DNA of 64,000 nt from CAZYTM01 sp964649725 (lineage in GTDB: Bacteria > Desulfobacterota > Desulfuromonadia > Geobacterales > Geobacteraceae). Below the pieces are notes generated by a model that saw only the letters and a list, made by a program, of their open reading frames with translations, had not been told where the DNA came from and made no database searches. The DNA lies in NCBI GenBank assembly GCA_964649725.1, contig CAZYTM010000002.1, positions 434,001 through 498,000 of the forward strand, in the 5' to 3' direction. Shown piece by piece: positions 24,560 to 33,849 of the stretch. Every line of letters starts with the position of its first letter. The stretch's first letter is position 1. Position numbers and translations under genes: made by a program.

Positions 24560-25018
24560 TCAACCCTTCTCCATGGCTGTCCGCTTCACCTTGAAAACAG
24601 AGTTAAAAGTCGCCACCTTCACCCCATCTTCAGCGAAAACCTCGGCTTCGCCGCGAATGGTCCGTTCGTCCCGCTGTGCCACTCTGGCGACCGCAGTTAC
24701 CAACCCGCCACGCACCGGGGCATGAAACTTGAGTCCCAGTTCCACTGTGGCAAAATGTGTCCCTTCCGGCAGCAGGGTCTTGATAGCTATCGCCACCGCT
24801 GTATCGGCCAAGGCAGTGACGGCGCCGCCATGCAGCAGCCCCTTACCCTGGGCCAGCTTCACCTTGAACGGCATGGTGAGAACCGCATGACCTGCGGCAG
24901 CCTCGTCGATCCGCATCCCCAGATACTCCTCGAACGGGGCGCAGGCAATCCAGTGCGGCAGTTCGAACGGCAGCGGTGCGCCGCTCTGCATAGGTTCTTC
25001 AAAGACTTCCCGGTACAC
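24560..25018 (-). CDS. PaaI-type hotdog thioesterase
   Basis: A 152-residue hotdog-fold protein with the PaaI signature HGGAVTALADTA and a preceding ...GKGLL turn. The aspartate of this motif serves catalysis in PaaI thioesterases. It should hydrolyse acyl-CoA or aryl-CoA; the substrate is unknown. Start is GTG at 25018, five bases after AAAGGGG. The stop is about 100 bases from the DUF4384 start on the same strand. Uracil-DNA glycosylase lies directly upstream. Confidence 0.85.
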   Translation of the reverse strand: MYREVFEEPMQSGAPLPFELPHWIACAPFEEYLGMRIDEAAAGHAVLTMPFKVKLAQGKGLLHGGAVTALADTAVAIAIKTLLPEGTHFATVELGLKFHAPVRGGLVTAVARVAQRDERTIRGEAEVFAEDGVKVATFNSVFKVKRTAMEKG

Positions 25019-25041
25019 TTAAGCCCCTTTCAAAGGTCGAT

Positions 25042-25770
25042 TTACTGCGCGCCATTCCTGGCCAAAAGCGTCATCACCTGCTGCATATCGGACCAGACAT
25101 CCCGCTTCAGCGAAGGGTCGCGAAGCAAGGCGGCCGGATGAAAGGTCGGCATCAGCGGTATACCGTGATAGTCGTGAAACTCCCCCCGCAGTCTGGTGAT
25201 CGGCGTCTTGCTAGCCAGCAGTGTCTGGGCGGCGAATTTCCCCAGGGCAACTATGGCCAGCGGGGCAATCGCCTTGACCTGGCGAAGCATGAACGGTGCA
25301 CACTGCTCCACTTCAGCCGGGAGCGGGTCGCGGTTCTTGGGGGGGCGGCACTTTAACAGATTACAGATATAGACCTGGTCTCTTGTCAGCCCCATTGCCT
25401 CGATGATCCTGGTCAGAAGCTGCCCTGCCTCGCCGACGAACGGCTCCCCCTGCAGGTCTTCATCCTTTCCCGGGGCCTCGCCGACAAAGAGCAACTGCGC
25501 CTGCGGATTGCCGACGCCAAAGACCAGCCTGGTCCTGGTCGCCCCAAGGGAGCAGCGTTGGCAATCGCCCAGTTCGGTACGGATATGGTCGAGATCTTCC
25601 GCTACAGCCCCTGTTGCATATACCAACCCCTCCTCGGCCACCTTGCCGGCCGTGCTATGCTCTGCTGCTGCAACTGCCAAGGGGAGACCATCGACACCGC
25701 TCTGCTGTACCTCTTCTAGATAGTCGCGCAAGGCCGCCAGCAGTTCCGACCTGCTGTATTCTCTAACCAT
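25042..25770 (-). CDS. Uracil-DNA glycosylase, family 4 (4Fe-4S)
   Basis: A 242-residue glycosylase. The active-site motif GEAPGKDED (about residues 98-105) and the C-terminal motif HPAALLRD match family 4. Cysteines C70, C73, C141 and C157 (CQRC, then CRPPKNRDP, then EQC) are the 4Fe-4S ligands. It removes uracil from DNA. Its start overlaps that of a divergent gene (25769), so the two promoters must overlap both reading frames. A longer frame to 25851 runs into that gene and is not used. Confidence 0.92.
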   Translation of the reverse strand: MVREYSRSELLAALRDYLEEVQQSGVDGLPLAVAAAEHSTAGKVAEEGLVYATGAVAEDLDHIRTELGDCQRCSLGATRTRLVFGVGNPQAQLLFVGEAPGKDEDLQGEPFVGEAGQLLTRIIEAMGLTRDQVYICNLLKCRPPKNRDPLPAEVEQCAPFMLRQVKAIAPLAIVALGKFAAQTLLASKTPITRLRGEFHDYHGIPLMPTFHPAALLRDPSLKRDVWSDMQQVMTLLARNGAQ

Positions 25771-26725
25771 GAAAAACCCTTTACTTTTTATTAAACTATC
25801 ACTACTATTAAAGACGATGCTCTGCTTTATAACCGTCATTGTGCTACTCATTTCCCTCCCCGCCGATGCCTTTGCCTGGGGAGCGGGGGTTCATCTCCAG
25901 CTCGGTTCTGCAGTGCTCGCCAACCTCTCCGCAATAAGGCCTGCCATTGCCGCAGTAATCGCCCAATACCCCTATGACTTCCTCTATGGCTGCATCGCGG
26001 CCGACATCACCGTCGGCAAGCGGTTCACCCACTATCTCCTCAACTGCCACCGCTGGCAGATCGGCCAGAAAGTCCTTGCCCAGGCCCAGCAACCACCACA
26101 GAAGGCCTGCGCCTATGGCTACCTGGCACATCTGGCGGCCGACACCGTCGCCCACAACTACTTTGTCCCCTACAAGACCATGCGCAGCTTTACCACCATG
26201 ACCCTGAAGCATGCCTACTGGGAGATGCGCTTCGAGGCTTTTGTCGACAAGGATATCTGGGATACCGTGCGCAAGGTAGCCCGGGAGAATGACCGTGGCA
26301 ATGATCAGCTGCTGCGCAAGGTTCTGGCTGACACCATCTTCTCGTTCGGTACCAATAAAAGGATTTTCAACTCCATCATGCTCGTCAGCAGGCTGGAGAA
26401 ATGGCAGCAGGTTCTGCAGAGCGTCAGTGACTCATCTCGCTATGCCCTGGAAGAGGGGGACCGCGACGAATATATGGCGCTCGCCCATGAAGCGGTCTTT
26501 GACCTGCTCAGTAATGAGACCGGCTCCATCTTTCTCCAGGTGGACCCGACCGGTGAACGGGCCATCCATACTGCCGAAGCGGTCAGGCGCAATCTGCGGC
26601 TGCTATATCGCAGTGGCAAACTCGACAAGGAGCAGGCGCTGCAGCAGGTCGAGACTATGAAAAAGGAGTTGCGCGCCGCCATCTGGGAACCGGAGCGACT
26701 GCAGCAGTTGCATAACGGCAGCTGA
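25769..26725 (+). CDS. Zinc-dependent phospholipase C-like exported protein
   Basis: A 318-residue protein with an N-terminal signal peptide or anchor (hydrophobic residues 15-35 ending PADAFAWG). The mature start AWGAGVHLQLG and the later AYLAHLAADTVAHNY contain Trp and His residues placed as in the zinc-dependent phospholipase C family, where Trp1 of the mature chain and several His and Asp bind three zinc ions. An alternative start is ATG at 25817, which would give a cleaner signal peptide. Substrate unknown. It is divergent with the glycosylase and convergent with CoaBC. Confidence 0.7.
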   Translation: MKNPLLFIKLSLLLKTMLCFITVIVLLISLPADAFAWGAGVHLQLGSAVLANLSAIRPAIAAVIAQYPYDFLYGCIAADITVGKRFTHYLLNCHRWQIGQKVLAQAQQPPQKACAYGYLAHLAADTVAHNYFVPYKTMRSFTTMTLKHAYWEMRFEAFVDKDIWDTVRKVARENDRGNDQLLRKVLADTIFSFGTNKRIFNSIMLVSRLEKWQQVLQSVSDSSRYALEEGDRDEYMALAHEAVFDLLSNETGSIFLQVDPTGERAIHTAEAVRRNLRLLYRSGKLDKEQALQQVETMKKELRAAIWEPERLQQLHNGS

Positions 26726-26767
26726 ATTTGCGCCCGTCCCGGCTCTTGACACCCCCCAGCCAGTAAC

Positions 26768-27964
26768 TCACTCTTTGCGCATCTGCACCACCCGGTCGAG
26801 TATCAGTTCGGCCAGCTTCTCCTTCTCCATGAGAGGCACCTCCTCCACCCTCCCATCCCGGAACAACAGCTTGACGATATTGGTATCGACATTAAAGCCG
26901 GCCCCATCCTGACCGACATCGTTCGCTACCACCAGGTCGAGGTTCTTCTCCAGCAGCTTTTTACCGGCATTGGCCAGTAGGTCACTGGTTTCGGCGGCAA
27001 AACCTACCAGCAACCGCTCACCTTTGATACCACCAAGTTCAGCGAGGATATCCGGATTCTGCACCAGTTCCAGCACCTGCGGCGCCCCTTTCTTCTTCAA
27101 CTTGCTGGCAGCTCTGGTCTTGGGGCGGTAATCGGCAACTGCTGCCGACTTGATGATTATTGTCGCACCAGAGGCGTAACTGATGACCGCCTCCCGCATC
27201 TCGGCAGCACTGGTCACCTGGATCGTCTCTATCCCCCAAGGCGCCTCCATGAATGTCGGACCGGTCACCAAGGTCACCATCGCACCTCGGCGACGGGCAG
27301 CCCGGGCGATAGCATACCCCATCTTCCCTGATGAGTGATTACTCAGGAAACGGATCGGATCGAGCTCCTCTCTGGTAGGCCCGGCTGTTACCAGCAGGGC
27401 TTCGCCGGCCAGGTCCTTGGCTGCCAGGGTGGCAAGCGCCTCTTCGAAAATCACCTGCGGCTCCTGCAGCTTCCCTTCCCCCTCCCAGCCACAGGCGAGC
27501 ATCCCCCGCACCGGTTCGACAAAGAGGAAACCATTGGCTTTGAGACGCGCCTCGTTCTCCTTGTAGATGCTGTTTTGATACATGTTGACGTTCATGGCAG
27601 GGGCTATCAGCACCGGCGCCTTGCACGCCATCACCGTGGTAGTCAGCAGGTCATCGGCGATGCCGTTGGCCAGTTTGCCGATGACATTCGCCGTGGCCGG
27701 GGCGATGATGACCAGATCGGCACGGTCGGCCAGGGAGATATGGCCTATCTCCTGTTCAGCGATCAGGTTGAAGAGGTCGGTATGGACCGGGTTGCCAGAG
27801 AGGGTCTGGAAGGTGAGCGGAGCGATAAACTCCATGGCTGCCCTGGTCATCAGTACATGTACATTGGCCCCGGCCTTGGTCAGCAGACGGAGCAGCTCGA
27901 CCGCCTTATAGGCGGCAATCCCGCCGGTCACCCCGAGGATGATCTCTTTTCCATTGAGTTGCAT
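26768..27964 (-). CDS. coaBC: CoaBC, coenzyme A biosynthesis
   Basis: A 398-residue bifunctional protein. The N-terminal half is the FMN-dependent phosphopantothenoylcysteine decarboxylase (GVTGGIAAYKA; PAMNVNMYQN), the C-terminal half the phosphopantothenate-cysteine ligase (NHSSGKMGYAIA). Together they convert 4'-phosphopantothenate to 4'-phosphopantetheine. The start at 27964 follows GGAGGT; the frame is open further upstream only because it runs into the heptamer repeat. The repeat tract and an MBL hydrolase lie upstream. Confidence 0.95.
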   Translation of the reverse strand: MQLNGKEIILGVTGGIAAYKAVELLRLLTKAGANVHVLMTRAAMEFIAPLTFQTLSGNPVHTDLFNLIAEQEIGHISLADRADLVIIAPATANVIGKLANGIADDLLTTTVMACKAPVLIAPAMNVNMYQNSIYKENEARLKANGFLFVEPVRGMLACGWEGEGKLQEPQVIFEEALATLAAKDLAGEALLVTAGPTREELDPIRFLSNHSSGKMGYAIARAARRRGAMVTLVTGPTFMEAPWGIETIQVTSAAEMREAVISYASGATIIIKSAAVADYRPKTRAASKLKKKGAPQVLELVQNPDILAELGGIKGERLLVGFAAETSDLLANAGKKLLEKNLDLVVANDVGQDGAGFNVDTNIVKLLFRDGRVEEVPLMEKEKLAELILDRVVQMRKE

Positions 27965-28028
27965 GGTACCTCCAGTTGTAACCTGATAAAGCTCAAAGCT
28001 CAAAGGTGAATGCTGAAAGCTCAAAGAA

Positions 28029-28135
28029 CCTTTCACCTTTCACCCTTCACCCTTCACCCTTCACCCTTCACCCTTCACCCTTCACCTTCACCCTTCACCT
28101 TTCACCTTTCACCCCTCACCTTTCACCCTTCACCT
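28029..28135. repeat. Heptanucleotide repeat tract (TTCACCC)n
   Basis: About fifteen units of TTCACCC with TTTCACC and TTCACCT variants. On the minus strand it reads GGGTGAA and lies between the MBL gene stop (28137) and the coaBC start (27964). Units are not separated by unique spacers, so it is not CRISPR. Slippage is expected. Confidence 0.95.
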
Positions 28136-28136
28136 G

Positions 28137-28769
28137 CTAACTTTGCCCAAGATACGGATTATGCAACCTTTCGTGGCCGATGGTAGATGCCGGTCCATGC
28201 CCAGGATAGACCTTGGTGGCGTCGGGTAGTGGCAGCAGCTTGCTGCGGATCCCTGCCAACAGCGCTGCATGGGAGCTGCCAGGGAAATCGGTCCGGCCGA
28301 CCGATTCGGCAAAGAGCGTATCGCCGGTTATGACCAGAGCAGCCTCCTTGCTATAAAGCGAGCAGCCACCAGGGGTATGTCCAGGGGTGTGCAGTACCAC
28401 TAATTCCAGATTACCTACGGCCAGTTTTTGCCCATCTTCCAGATAGCGGGCCGGCGCAGGCGAATTTTCAGTGGTCACCCCGTACATGGTCGCCACCTGG
28501 GCTGCCCGGCCAAGCATCGGCTGATCATCGGCATGGATAAGGAGTTCGGCACCGGTCGCCTCGAGCAGTTTACGATTGCCACCGACATGGTCAAAATGGC
28601 CGTGGGTATTTATCACGTATCTGATCGTCAGGCCGAGCCTGGCCACTTCGGCAAGGATCTGCTCCGGGTCGGCACCCGGGTCTACAACAACACCGTCATG
28701 GGTCTCGGGACAGCCGAGGATATAACAGTTGGTCCCGAGCGGGCCGACTGCAACAGTAGCAAAGATCAT
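28137..28769 (-). CDS. MBL-fold metallo-hydrolase (glyoxalase II-like)
   Basis: A 210-residue MBL-fold protein with metal motif THGHFDHVGG, HTPGHTPGG, and the aspartate in ITGDTLF. This short family is called glyoxalase II-like, but its substrate is often unknown. The start at 28769 follows GGAGGAAAG, a strong site. An in-frame ATG at 28865 would add a 32-residue hydrophobic stretch ending LLAGTAC, which resembles a lipoprotein signal, but it has no ribosome site. Immediately upstream on this strand is the YhaM-type nuclease. Confidence 0.88.
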   Translation of the reverse strand: MIFATVAVGPLGTNCYILGCPETHDGVVVDPGADPEQILAEVARLGLTIRYVINTHGHFDHVGGNRKLLEATGAELLIHADDQPMLGRAAQVATMYGVTTENSPAPARYLEDGQKLAVGNLELVVLHTPGHTPGGCSLYSKEAALVITGDTLFAESVGRTDFPGSSHAALLAGIRSKLLPLPDATKVYPGHGPASTIGHERLHNPYLGQS

Positions 28770-28874
28770 CTTTCCTCCAGAGATATGTCGATAACAGGCA
28801 GTACCTGCCAGCAGCAGACATAGTAACGCCAGCCAGCGGCCGGCTGTCAATACCCTGCTGAACATTGCAGCAGA

Positions 28875-29978
28875 TCAGAAGAGATCAAGGTTCTTCTCCT
28901 TGAGCTGGCTGAATGGATTGTTCTGAAAACCTTTCCGCTCCTTAACTTCCCGGGGCGGAAGCCCCGATTCAGCCGGCGACTCTTCCGCAATGAGCTCGAC
29001 CGGGAGTTCCTCACTCTCTCCTTCCAGCAGGTTCCGCTTGAAAAAATAACGGTCATAGAGCCGGTGATAGGCGCTCCAGCGGGACTGGCTCTCCGGTTCC
29101 CGACAGATATGGGTGCGAATGCCGTTGATCTTGGAATCGAGATCGTCGAGATAGTTGAGTATGGTGGCCTCAACCGTCTTGGGGCGCTTTGGCGAGCCGA
29201 ATTCATACTGGCCATGATGCGACAGGAGCATATGCTTCAGCAGCATGGCGCAGTCGGCCGGAAAATCAGGCAAGAGGAGCAGCTTTTCCTGCAGCATCTC
29301 CACCCCGATGGTTATATGGCCAAGCAGCTTCCCTTCGTCGGTATAGTCAAAGGAACGGCAATAGCTCATCTCCCGGACCTTGCCGAGATCGTGCAGCAGC
29401 GCCCCGACGATCAGCAGGTCACGGTTTACCCCCTGGTAAAGAGGGACGATGGCATCGACCAGTTTGGCCACCGCCAGTGAGTGCTCCAGAAGCCCCCCCA
29501 GATAGACATGATGCATCCCCTTGGCAGCCGGCGCAGCACGATAACGAGCCATGAATTCGGCATCTGCAAGAAAGAGCCGCATCAGTTGCTGCAGATGCCG
29601 GTCGACAATAGTAGCTACCAGAGCAGCCAACTCCGTCTCCATCTCATTGATATCGCGCTCGGTCTCCGGCAGAAAATCGGCCAACTCGACACCCTCTTCC
29701 GGTACCCGGCGCAATTCGGCCACCACCAGCTGCATTTTACCGAGATAAACTGTTGCCTTCCCCCGTACGGCAACGAAATCGTCCCGCTCAAAGAGCGCTG
29801 CCAGAATATCCACATTATCCCAGACCTTGGCCTCCAGTTCGCCACTCTTGTCCATCAGGCGCAGGGTCAGGTAAGGCTTGCCGTTTTTGGCCATGGCAGT
29901 TATCTTCTCCTTGACCATTAATACCGTATCCACCATATCCCGCTCTTTGATCTCAGCGACGAATTGTTTGTTACCCAA
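28875..29978 (-). CDS. YhaM-family 3'-5' exoribonuclease
   Basis: A 367-residue protein with an N-terminal OB-fold (KNGKPYLTLRLMDKSGELEAK) and a C-terminal HD domain (GALLHDLGKVREM, and HMLLSHHGQYEFG). This architecture matches YhaM of Bacillus, a manganese-dependent 3'-5' exoribonuclease acting on single-stranded RNA. Start is TTG at 29978, six bases after AAGGGG. Its start overlaps the stop of the FAD protein by eight bases, so the two are translationally coupled. An RNA turnover role is inferred from the family. Confidence 0.88.
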   Translation of the reverse strand: MGNKQFVAEIKERDMVDTVLMVKEKITAMAKNGKPYLTLRLMDKSGELEAKVWDNVDILAALFERDDFVAVRGKATVYLGKMQLVVAELRRVPEEGVELADFLPETERDINEMETELAALVATIVDRHLQQLMRLFLADAEFMARYRAAPAAKGMHHVYLGGLLEHSLAVAKLVDAIVPLYQGVNRDLLIVGALLHDLGKVREMSYCRSFDYTDEGKLLGHITIGVEMLQEKLLLLPDFPADCAMLLKHMLLSHHGQYEFGSPKRPKTVEATILNYLDDLDSKINGIRTHICREPESQSRWSAYHRLYDRYFFKRNLLEGESEELPVELIAEESPAESGLPPREVKERKGFQNNPFSQLKEKNLDLF

Positions 29979-31572
29979 GGTCTACCCCTTTTCTTGCCAG
30001 CAGCTGCCAGGCAATGCTGTCTGCTACCCTGATACCGTCCAGGGCAGCACTCATGATCCCACCTGCATAGCCGGCCCCTTCACCGGCCGGATAAAGACCC
30101 GGCAGTGTTGCTGACTGACAGTCGCTATTACGGACGATCCTCACCGGTGCCGAAGTACGCGTCTCAACTCCGGTCAGAGTCGCTTCAGCAGTTATGAAGC
30201 CGCGCATCTTCCTCTCGAAATGGTTGATTCCGGCCTGCAGATGCTCGACAACAAATCGCGGCAGGATAGTCCGCAGTTCGATTTCGCGGCTGCCGGGACG
30301 ATAGGTTGAAGCAACCGGCCAGTTTCCGGGCCGTTGCAGAAATGCCATCATATTCTGGACCGGCGCCCGGTACCCCCCCCCTGCAGCGAGAAAGGCCTGT
30401 CGTTCAAGCTGCCGCTGCAATTCGATCCCACCCAGCAGAGCAGTACCGAAATCTGCAGGTCCGACACTCACTACCAGCGCGCTGTTTGCATAGGGTGAAT
30501 TGCGCAGGCTCGAACTCATACCGTTGGTGACCACCCCCTCAGGTTCAGACGAACCGGCCACCACCACACCACCGGGACACATGCAGAATGAATATACCGA
30601 ACGTCCCGTTGCCGCATCATTGTAGGCCAGGGCATAATCTGCCGGCGGCAGTCCGGGATGATGGCCGACGCCATACTGGATCCTGTTGATCAGTTCCTGG
30701 GGATGCTCGACCCTGACTCCAACGGCGAACGGTTTCGGCTCCAGCAGGACCCCGCGCCGTTCAAGCATTGCATAAGTATCGCGGGCACTATGTCCTGGCG
30801 CCAGAATAAACCGGTCGCAATGCTTTTCATCCCGGTCGTTGACAACTACCCCCCGGAGTCTACCCCTGCTGATCAGCAGATCCGTCACCCGGTGGCGAAA
30901 CAGCACCTCTACACCACGCTCCTCCAGATGGTGACGGAGTCTGGTAACTACCTCCCGCAGCCGGTCAGTGCCTATATGAGGTTTGGCCAGATAGCATATC
31001 TCCTGCGCTGCCCCGAATTCTACCAGCTTTGCCAGGATATAGGCGATGTTAGGGTCTTTGACCCGGGTCGTCAGCTTGCCATCGGAAAAGGTCCCTGCAC
31101 CACCCTCGCCAAACTGGACATTGCTTTCGCTGTCCAGCTCCCCTCTGCTCCAGAATGCCTGGACATCCCTGACCCGTTCCGCCACCGGTCTCCCCCGCTC
31201 CAGCAGCAGCGGCACAAGACCATATTCGGTCAGCCGGAGTGCAGCGAACAGCCCGGCCGGACCCATTCCGGCAATTACCAACCGTTCCTTCTCCTGCAAA
31301 CGGGGGAAGGAAACCGGCAACGGTTCAACGACCCGAGTCAGATCGGCATCGGTCCCATGCCTGGTGGCAAAACCGGTTTCGTCGCGCAAGGCGAATTCGA
31401 TACTGCAGACAAAGACGGGACGACCTTTGCGGCGGGCATCCAGCCCCTTGCGCGTAATACGCCATGCCGTTATATCAGCGGGGAGTAGACCATATCGTTC
31501 CATCAGCCTGACAAAGAGCAGATCGTCCGATTCATCCGGGGTCAGCGTCAGATTACGCAGCAGCCAGGGCAT
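29971..31572 (-). CDS. FAD-dependent dehydrogenase, COG2509 type
   Basis: A 533-residue flavoprotein. An N-terminal domain of about 100 residues precedes the Rossmann motif VIAGMGPAGLFAALR; the FAD-contact segment NVQFGEGGAGTFSDGKL and the C-terminal YPAGEGAGYAGGIMSAALDG are present. This is the conserved but uncharacterised COG2509 family; the N-terminal extension has been suggested to bind nucleic acid or other partners in some members, but that is not established here. It is coupled to the YhaM-like gene. The receiver gene's stop is close upstream. Confidence 0.85.
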   Translation of the reverse strand: MPWLLRNLTLTPDESDDLLFVRLMERYGLLPADITAWRITRKGLDARRKGRPVFVCSIEFALRDETGFATRHGTDADLTRVVEPLPVSFPRLQEKERLVIAGMGPAGLFAALRLTEYGLVPLLLERGRPVAERVRDVQAFWSRGELDSESNVQFGEGGAGTFSDGKLTTRVKDPNIAYILAKLVEFGAAQEICYLAKPHIGTDRLREVVTRLRHHLEERGVEVLFRHRVTDLLISRGRLRGVVVNDRDEKHCDRFILAPGHSARDTYAMLERRGVLLEPKPFAVGVRVEHPQELINRIQYGVGHHPGLPPADYALAYNDAATGRSVYSFCMCPGGVVVAGSSEPEGVVTNGMSSSLRNSPYANSALVVSVGPADFGTALLGGIELQRQLERQAFLAAGGGYRAPVQNMMAFLQRPGNWPVASTYRPGSREIELRTILPRFVVEHLQAGINHFERKMRGFITAEATLTGVETRTSAPVRIVRNSDCQSATLPGLYPAGEGAGYAGGIMSAALDGIRVADSIAWQLLARKGVDLG

Positions 31573-31577
31573 ACTGT

Positions 31578-31988
31578 TCAGCTGGGGACAACTTGCTGGA
31601 GGCGTTTCCGGTCCAGCAGCTGTTCCACAATTATGACTATATCGAGCGGCTTGGTCGCTTTGGCGATATGGACACTCGCCCCCATCTCCGGGATCTCATG
31701 CTCATGAGGCGCACCATGGAACATCGAGGTGAGAAGCACTATCACCGGTTCGCTGGAACCGGCCAGACGGGCTATCTCCATGCAGGTACTGACCCCACCA
31801 AGACGTGGCATGATGAGATCGGAGATGACCACATCAGGGGTATTGTCGAGAAAAGCCCGCACCCCCTCGATACCATCTGCTGCAGTTATCACGACATACC
31901 CGTTATCCAGAAAGGCCGCAGCCAGCACTTTGAGGAAATAGGGGTCATCGTCTATCAGCAGGATTTTCCCGCGACTCTCTTCCATCAT
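31578..31988 (-). CDS. Single-domain response regulator
   Basis: A 136-residue receiver without output domain. Acidic pair DDDP near residues 13-16, phospho-acceptor in VVISDLIMPRLGG, and the lysine in AKATKPL are present. A stretch HGAPHEHEIP after beta-4 is unusual and enriched in His, Glu and Pro. Lone receivers work by binding partner proteins. It lies 124 bases downstream of a receiver-kinase hybrid on the same strand, which may be its phosphodonor. Confidence 0.85.
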   Translation of the reverse strand: MMEESRGKILLIDDDPYFLKVLAAAFLDNGYVVITAADGIEGVRAFLDNTPDVVISDLIMPRLGGVSTCMEIARLAGSSEPVIVLLTSMFHGAPHEHEIPEMGASVHIAKATKPLDIVIIVEQLLDRKRLQQVVPS

Positions 31989-32111
31989 GACCCTTTCTAG
32001 AGTTCACGTGCTAGGTATCATACAAAAATGCCGCGGAAAAGAAAAGCAGAAACCAGAAGGGTTGTAAGCCAGGTTGTGGATGAAGAGATGCTGCAGAACT
32101 GATCATCAAGA

Positions 32112-33302
32112 TCAGACACAAGGCGCAAAGGGGAGGGTGATGCAGAATGTCGTCCCTTCGGCACTGCTCTTCTCCACATCGATGCGGCCGTGATAGGTCT
32201 TGACAATGCGCAGCACGACCGACAGGCCGAGCCCTGAACCACTACTTTTGGTGGTAAAGAATGGGTCAAAGATGTTCGACAGATACTGTTCGGCAATACC
32301 GCTACCGGTGTCGCTCACCCTGACAGTGGCGATGCAACCGTTATGATCCAGCTCCACCCGCAGGATGCCGCCACCTTGCATCTCATGAATTGCGTTGAGA
32401 AAGAGGTTGGTAAATATCTGTTCGATTTCCAATGCATCGGCATGGAATTGGGGCGGGATATTCCTGTAGACCCGCTCGACACAGATCTTATGCAGTTCTA
32501 TCTGGGGACGGAACATCTCCAGGGTGGAATCGATCACCTGATCAATGGCCACCTTGCTGATTTCATAGCGAGGCCGTTTCGAGGCATCCAGCAGTTTGCG
32601 CATAATGTTATCGATCCGCTCCACTTCGGTCAGTATCTTTTCCACATATTCCAGTTTTTCCGGGTCTTCCAGACCGCTTTTGATCAACTGGATAAATAGG
32701 GTGATGGAGTTGAGCGGATTCCTGATTTCATGTGCCATACCTGCCGAGAGATAGCCAAGAGTGGCCAGTTTTTCCGACTGGACTATCTCGGCCTGGGCCT
32801 TTTGCAACGCCTCGGTCTTCTCCATGACACGGGCTTCCAGCTGCCGGTTCCACGCCTCGATCTCCTGCAACAGCATCTCCCGCTCATTCAACAGCTGCCT
32901 GTTGCTAATTTCAACTTCTCGGATACGCAGGACATTCTCAATCCGTTCCGCCAGGTCCTGGTTGTTGAACGGTTTGAGGACATAGTCAGAGGCACCCGAT
33001 TTCATCAGTTCAACGGCAAGTTCTTCATTCCCCTTGCCGGTAAACATGATTACATAGGTGTCGGGAAATCGCCCCCGAATCTCTTTCAGGGTAGACATCC
33101 CGTCCATGCCGGGCATCATGTAGTCAAGGAGTACCAACTGGGGCTTATGCTTGACTATGATGTCGAGACCATTGCTCGCATCAGCCGCAGTAAAGACCAG
33201 ATAGCCACGGTTGCGCAATATGATCGAAGTAAGGTCAAGGATAACCTTTTCGTCATCAATGATCAGTATTATCCCTTTATATTTTCGTTCTTCCTTTTCC
33301 AT
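32112..33302 (-). CDS. Receiver-histidine kinase hybrid
   Basis: A 396-residue cytoplasmic protein with an N-terminal receiver (LIIDDEKVILDL; phospho-acceptor in VLLDYMMPGMDG; KPFNN) and C-terminal kinase. The H-box is GMAHEIRNPLNSI, and the ATP lid region carries DTGSGIAEQYL and GSGLGLSVV. A coiled coil (about residues 140-175, EMLLQEIEAWNRQLEARV) joins them. No transmembrane segment or sensor domain is seen, so input is likely via the receiver. The start at 33302 follows CAGGTGG. Confidence 0.92.
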   Translation of the reverse strand: MEKEERKYKGIILIIDDEKVILDLTSIILRNRGYLVFTAADASNGLDIIVKHKPQLVLLDYMMPGMDGMSTLKEIRGRFPDTYVIMFTGKGNEELAVELMKSGASDYVLKPFNNQDLAERIENVLRIREVEISNRQLLNEREMLLQEIEAWNRQLEARVMEKTEALQKAQAEIVQSEKLATLGYLSAGMAHEIRNPLNSITLFIQLIKSGLEDPEKLEYVEKILTEVERIDNIMRKLLDASKRPRYEISKVAIDQVIDSTLEMFRPQIELHKICVERVYRNIPPQFHADALEIEQIFTNLFLNAIHEMQGGGILRVELDHNGCIATVRVSDTGSGIAEQYLSNIFDPFFTTKSSGSGLGLSVVLRIVKTYHGRIDVEKSSAEGTTFCITLPFAPCV

Positions 33303-33390
33303 ACCACCTGCCTGGCTGCTTTTGCGTTGCATAAAATAAAGGGCAGCAAGCAGCTGCCCCGGTAATTATCCCGACTTGTACTGCCTGCCC

Positions 33391-33837
33391 CTAGCCTGGC
33401 TGTCGCACCGTCAATACCGGGCAGTTAGCCTTACGCACAACACGTTCTGCGGTGCTGCCGAAGAGGAGATGATCGATACCGCTACGTCCATGGGTACCCA
33501 TGACGATCAATGAAGCCTCTTCTGCATCAGCTTTCCTGATTATCTCTTCAAAGGGGATCCCGGAGATGATGGCAAATTTATAGTTAGTGAAGTCCTGCAA
33601 CCGGTTACGACAGAATTTCTGCATCATCTTTTCTGCCCCATCCTCGATCTCCTTTTCCAGGCTGTCGAAAGAGATGTGGGGGACATAGAACCCGCGCAGA
33701 TCAACCGGTTCACTGATGACATGTATGACCAGCAGCAGAGCATCGAATTTCTTCGCCAGGGTAAGAGCGTAATCGCAGGCATAGTCGGAGCTTTCAGAAA
33801 AATCGGTGGCAAAGACTATCTTTCCGAACTGTTTCAT
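33391..33837 (-). CDS. Universal stress protein (UspA family)
   Basis: A 148-residue UspA domain. The ATP-binding signature G-x2-G-x9-G-S/T is present as GTHGRSGIDHLLFGST near the C-terminus, and the first strand carries ATDFSESSDYA. It may bind ATP in the cytosol. It lies between two response-regulator genes on the same strand, an arrangement seen in several anaerobes. The start follows AGAGGG. Confidence 0.92.
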   Translation of the reverse strand: MKQFGKIVFATDFSESSDYACDYALTLAKKFDALLLVIHVISEPVDLRGFYVPHISFDSLEKEIEDGAEKMMQKFCRNRLQDFTNYKFAIISGIPFEEIIRKADAEEASLIVMGTHGRSGIDHLLFGSTAERVVRKANCPVLTVRQPG

Positions 33838-33849
33838 AAAACCCTCTGG

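Noticed and set aside
28029..28135. CRISPR-like array
   Set aside because: Units are 7 bases with no unique spacers.
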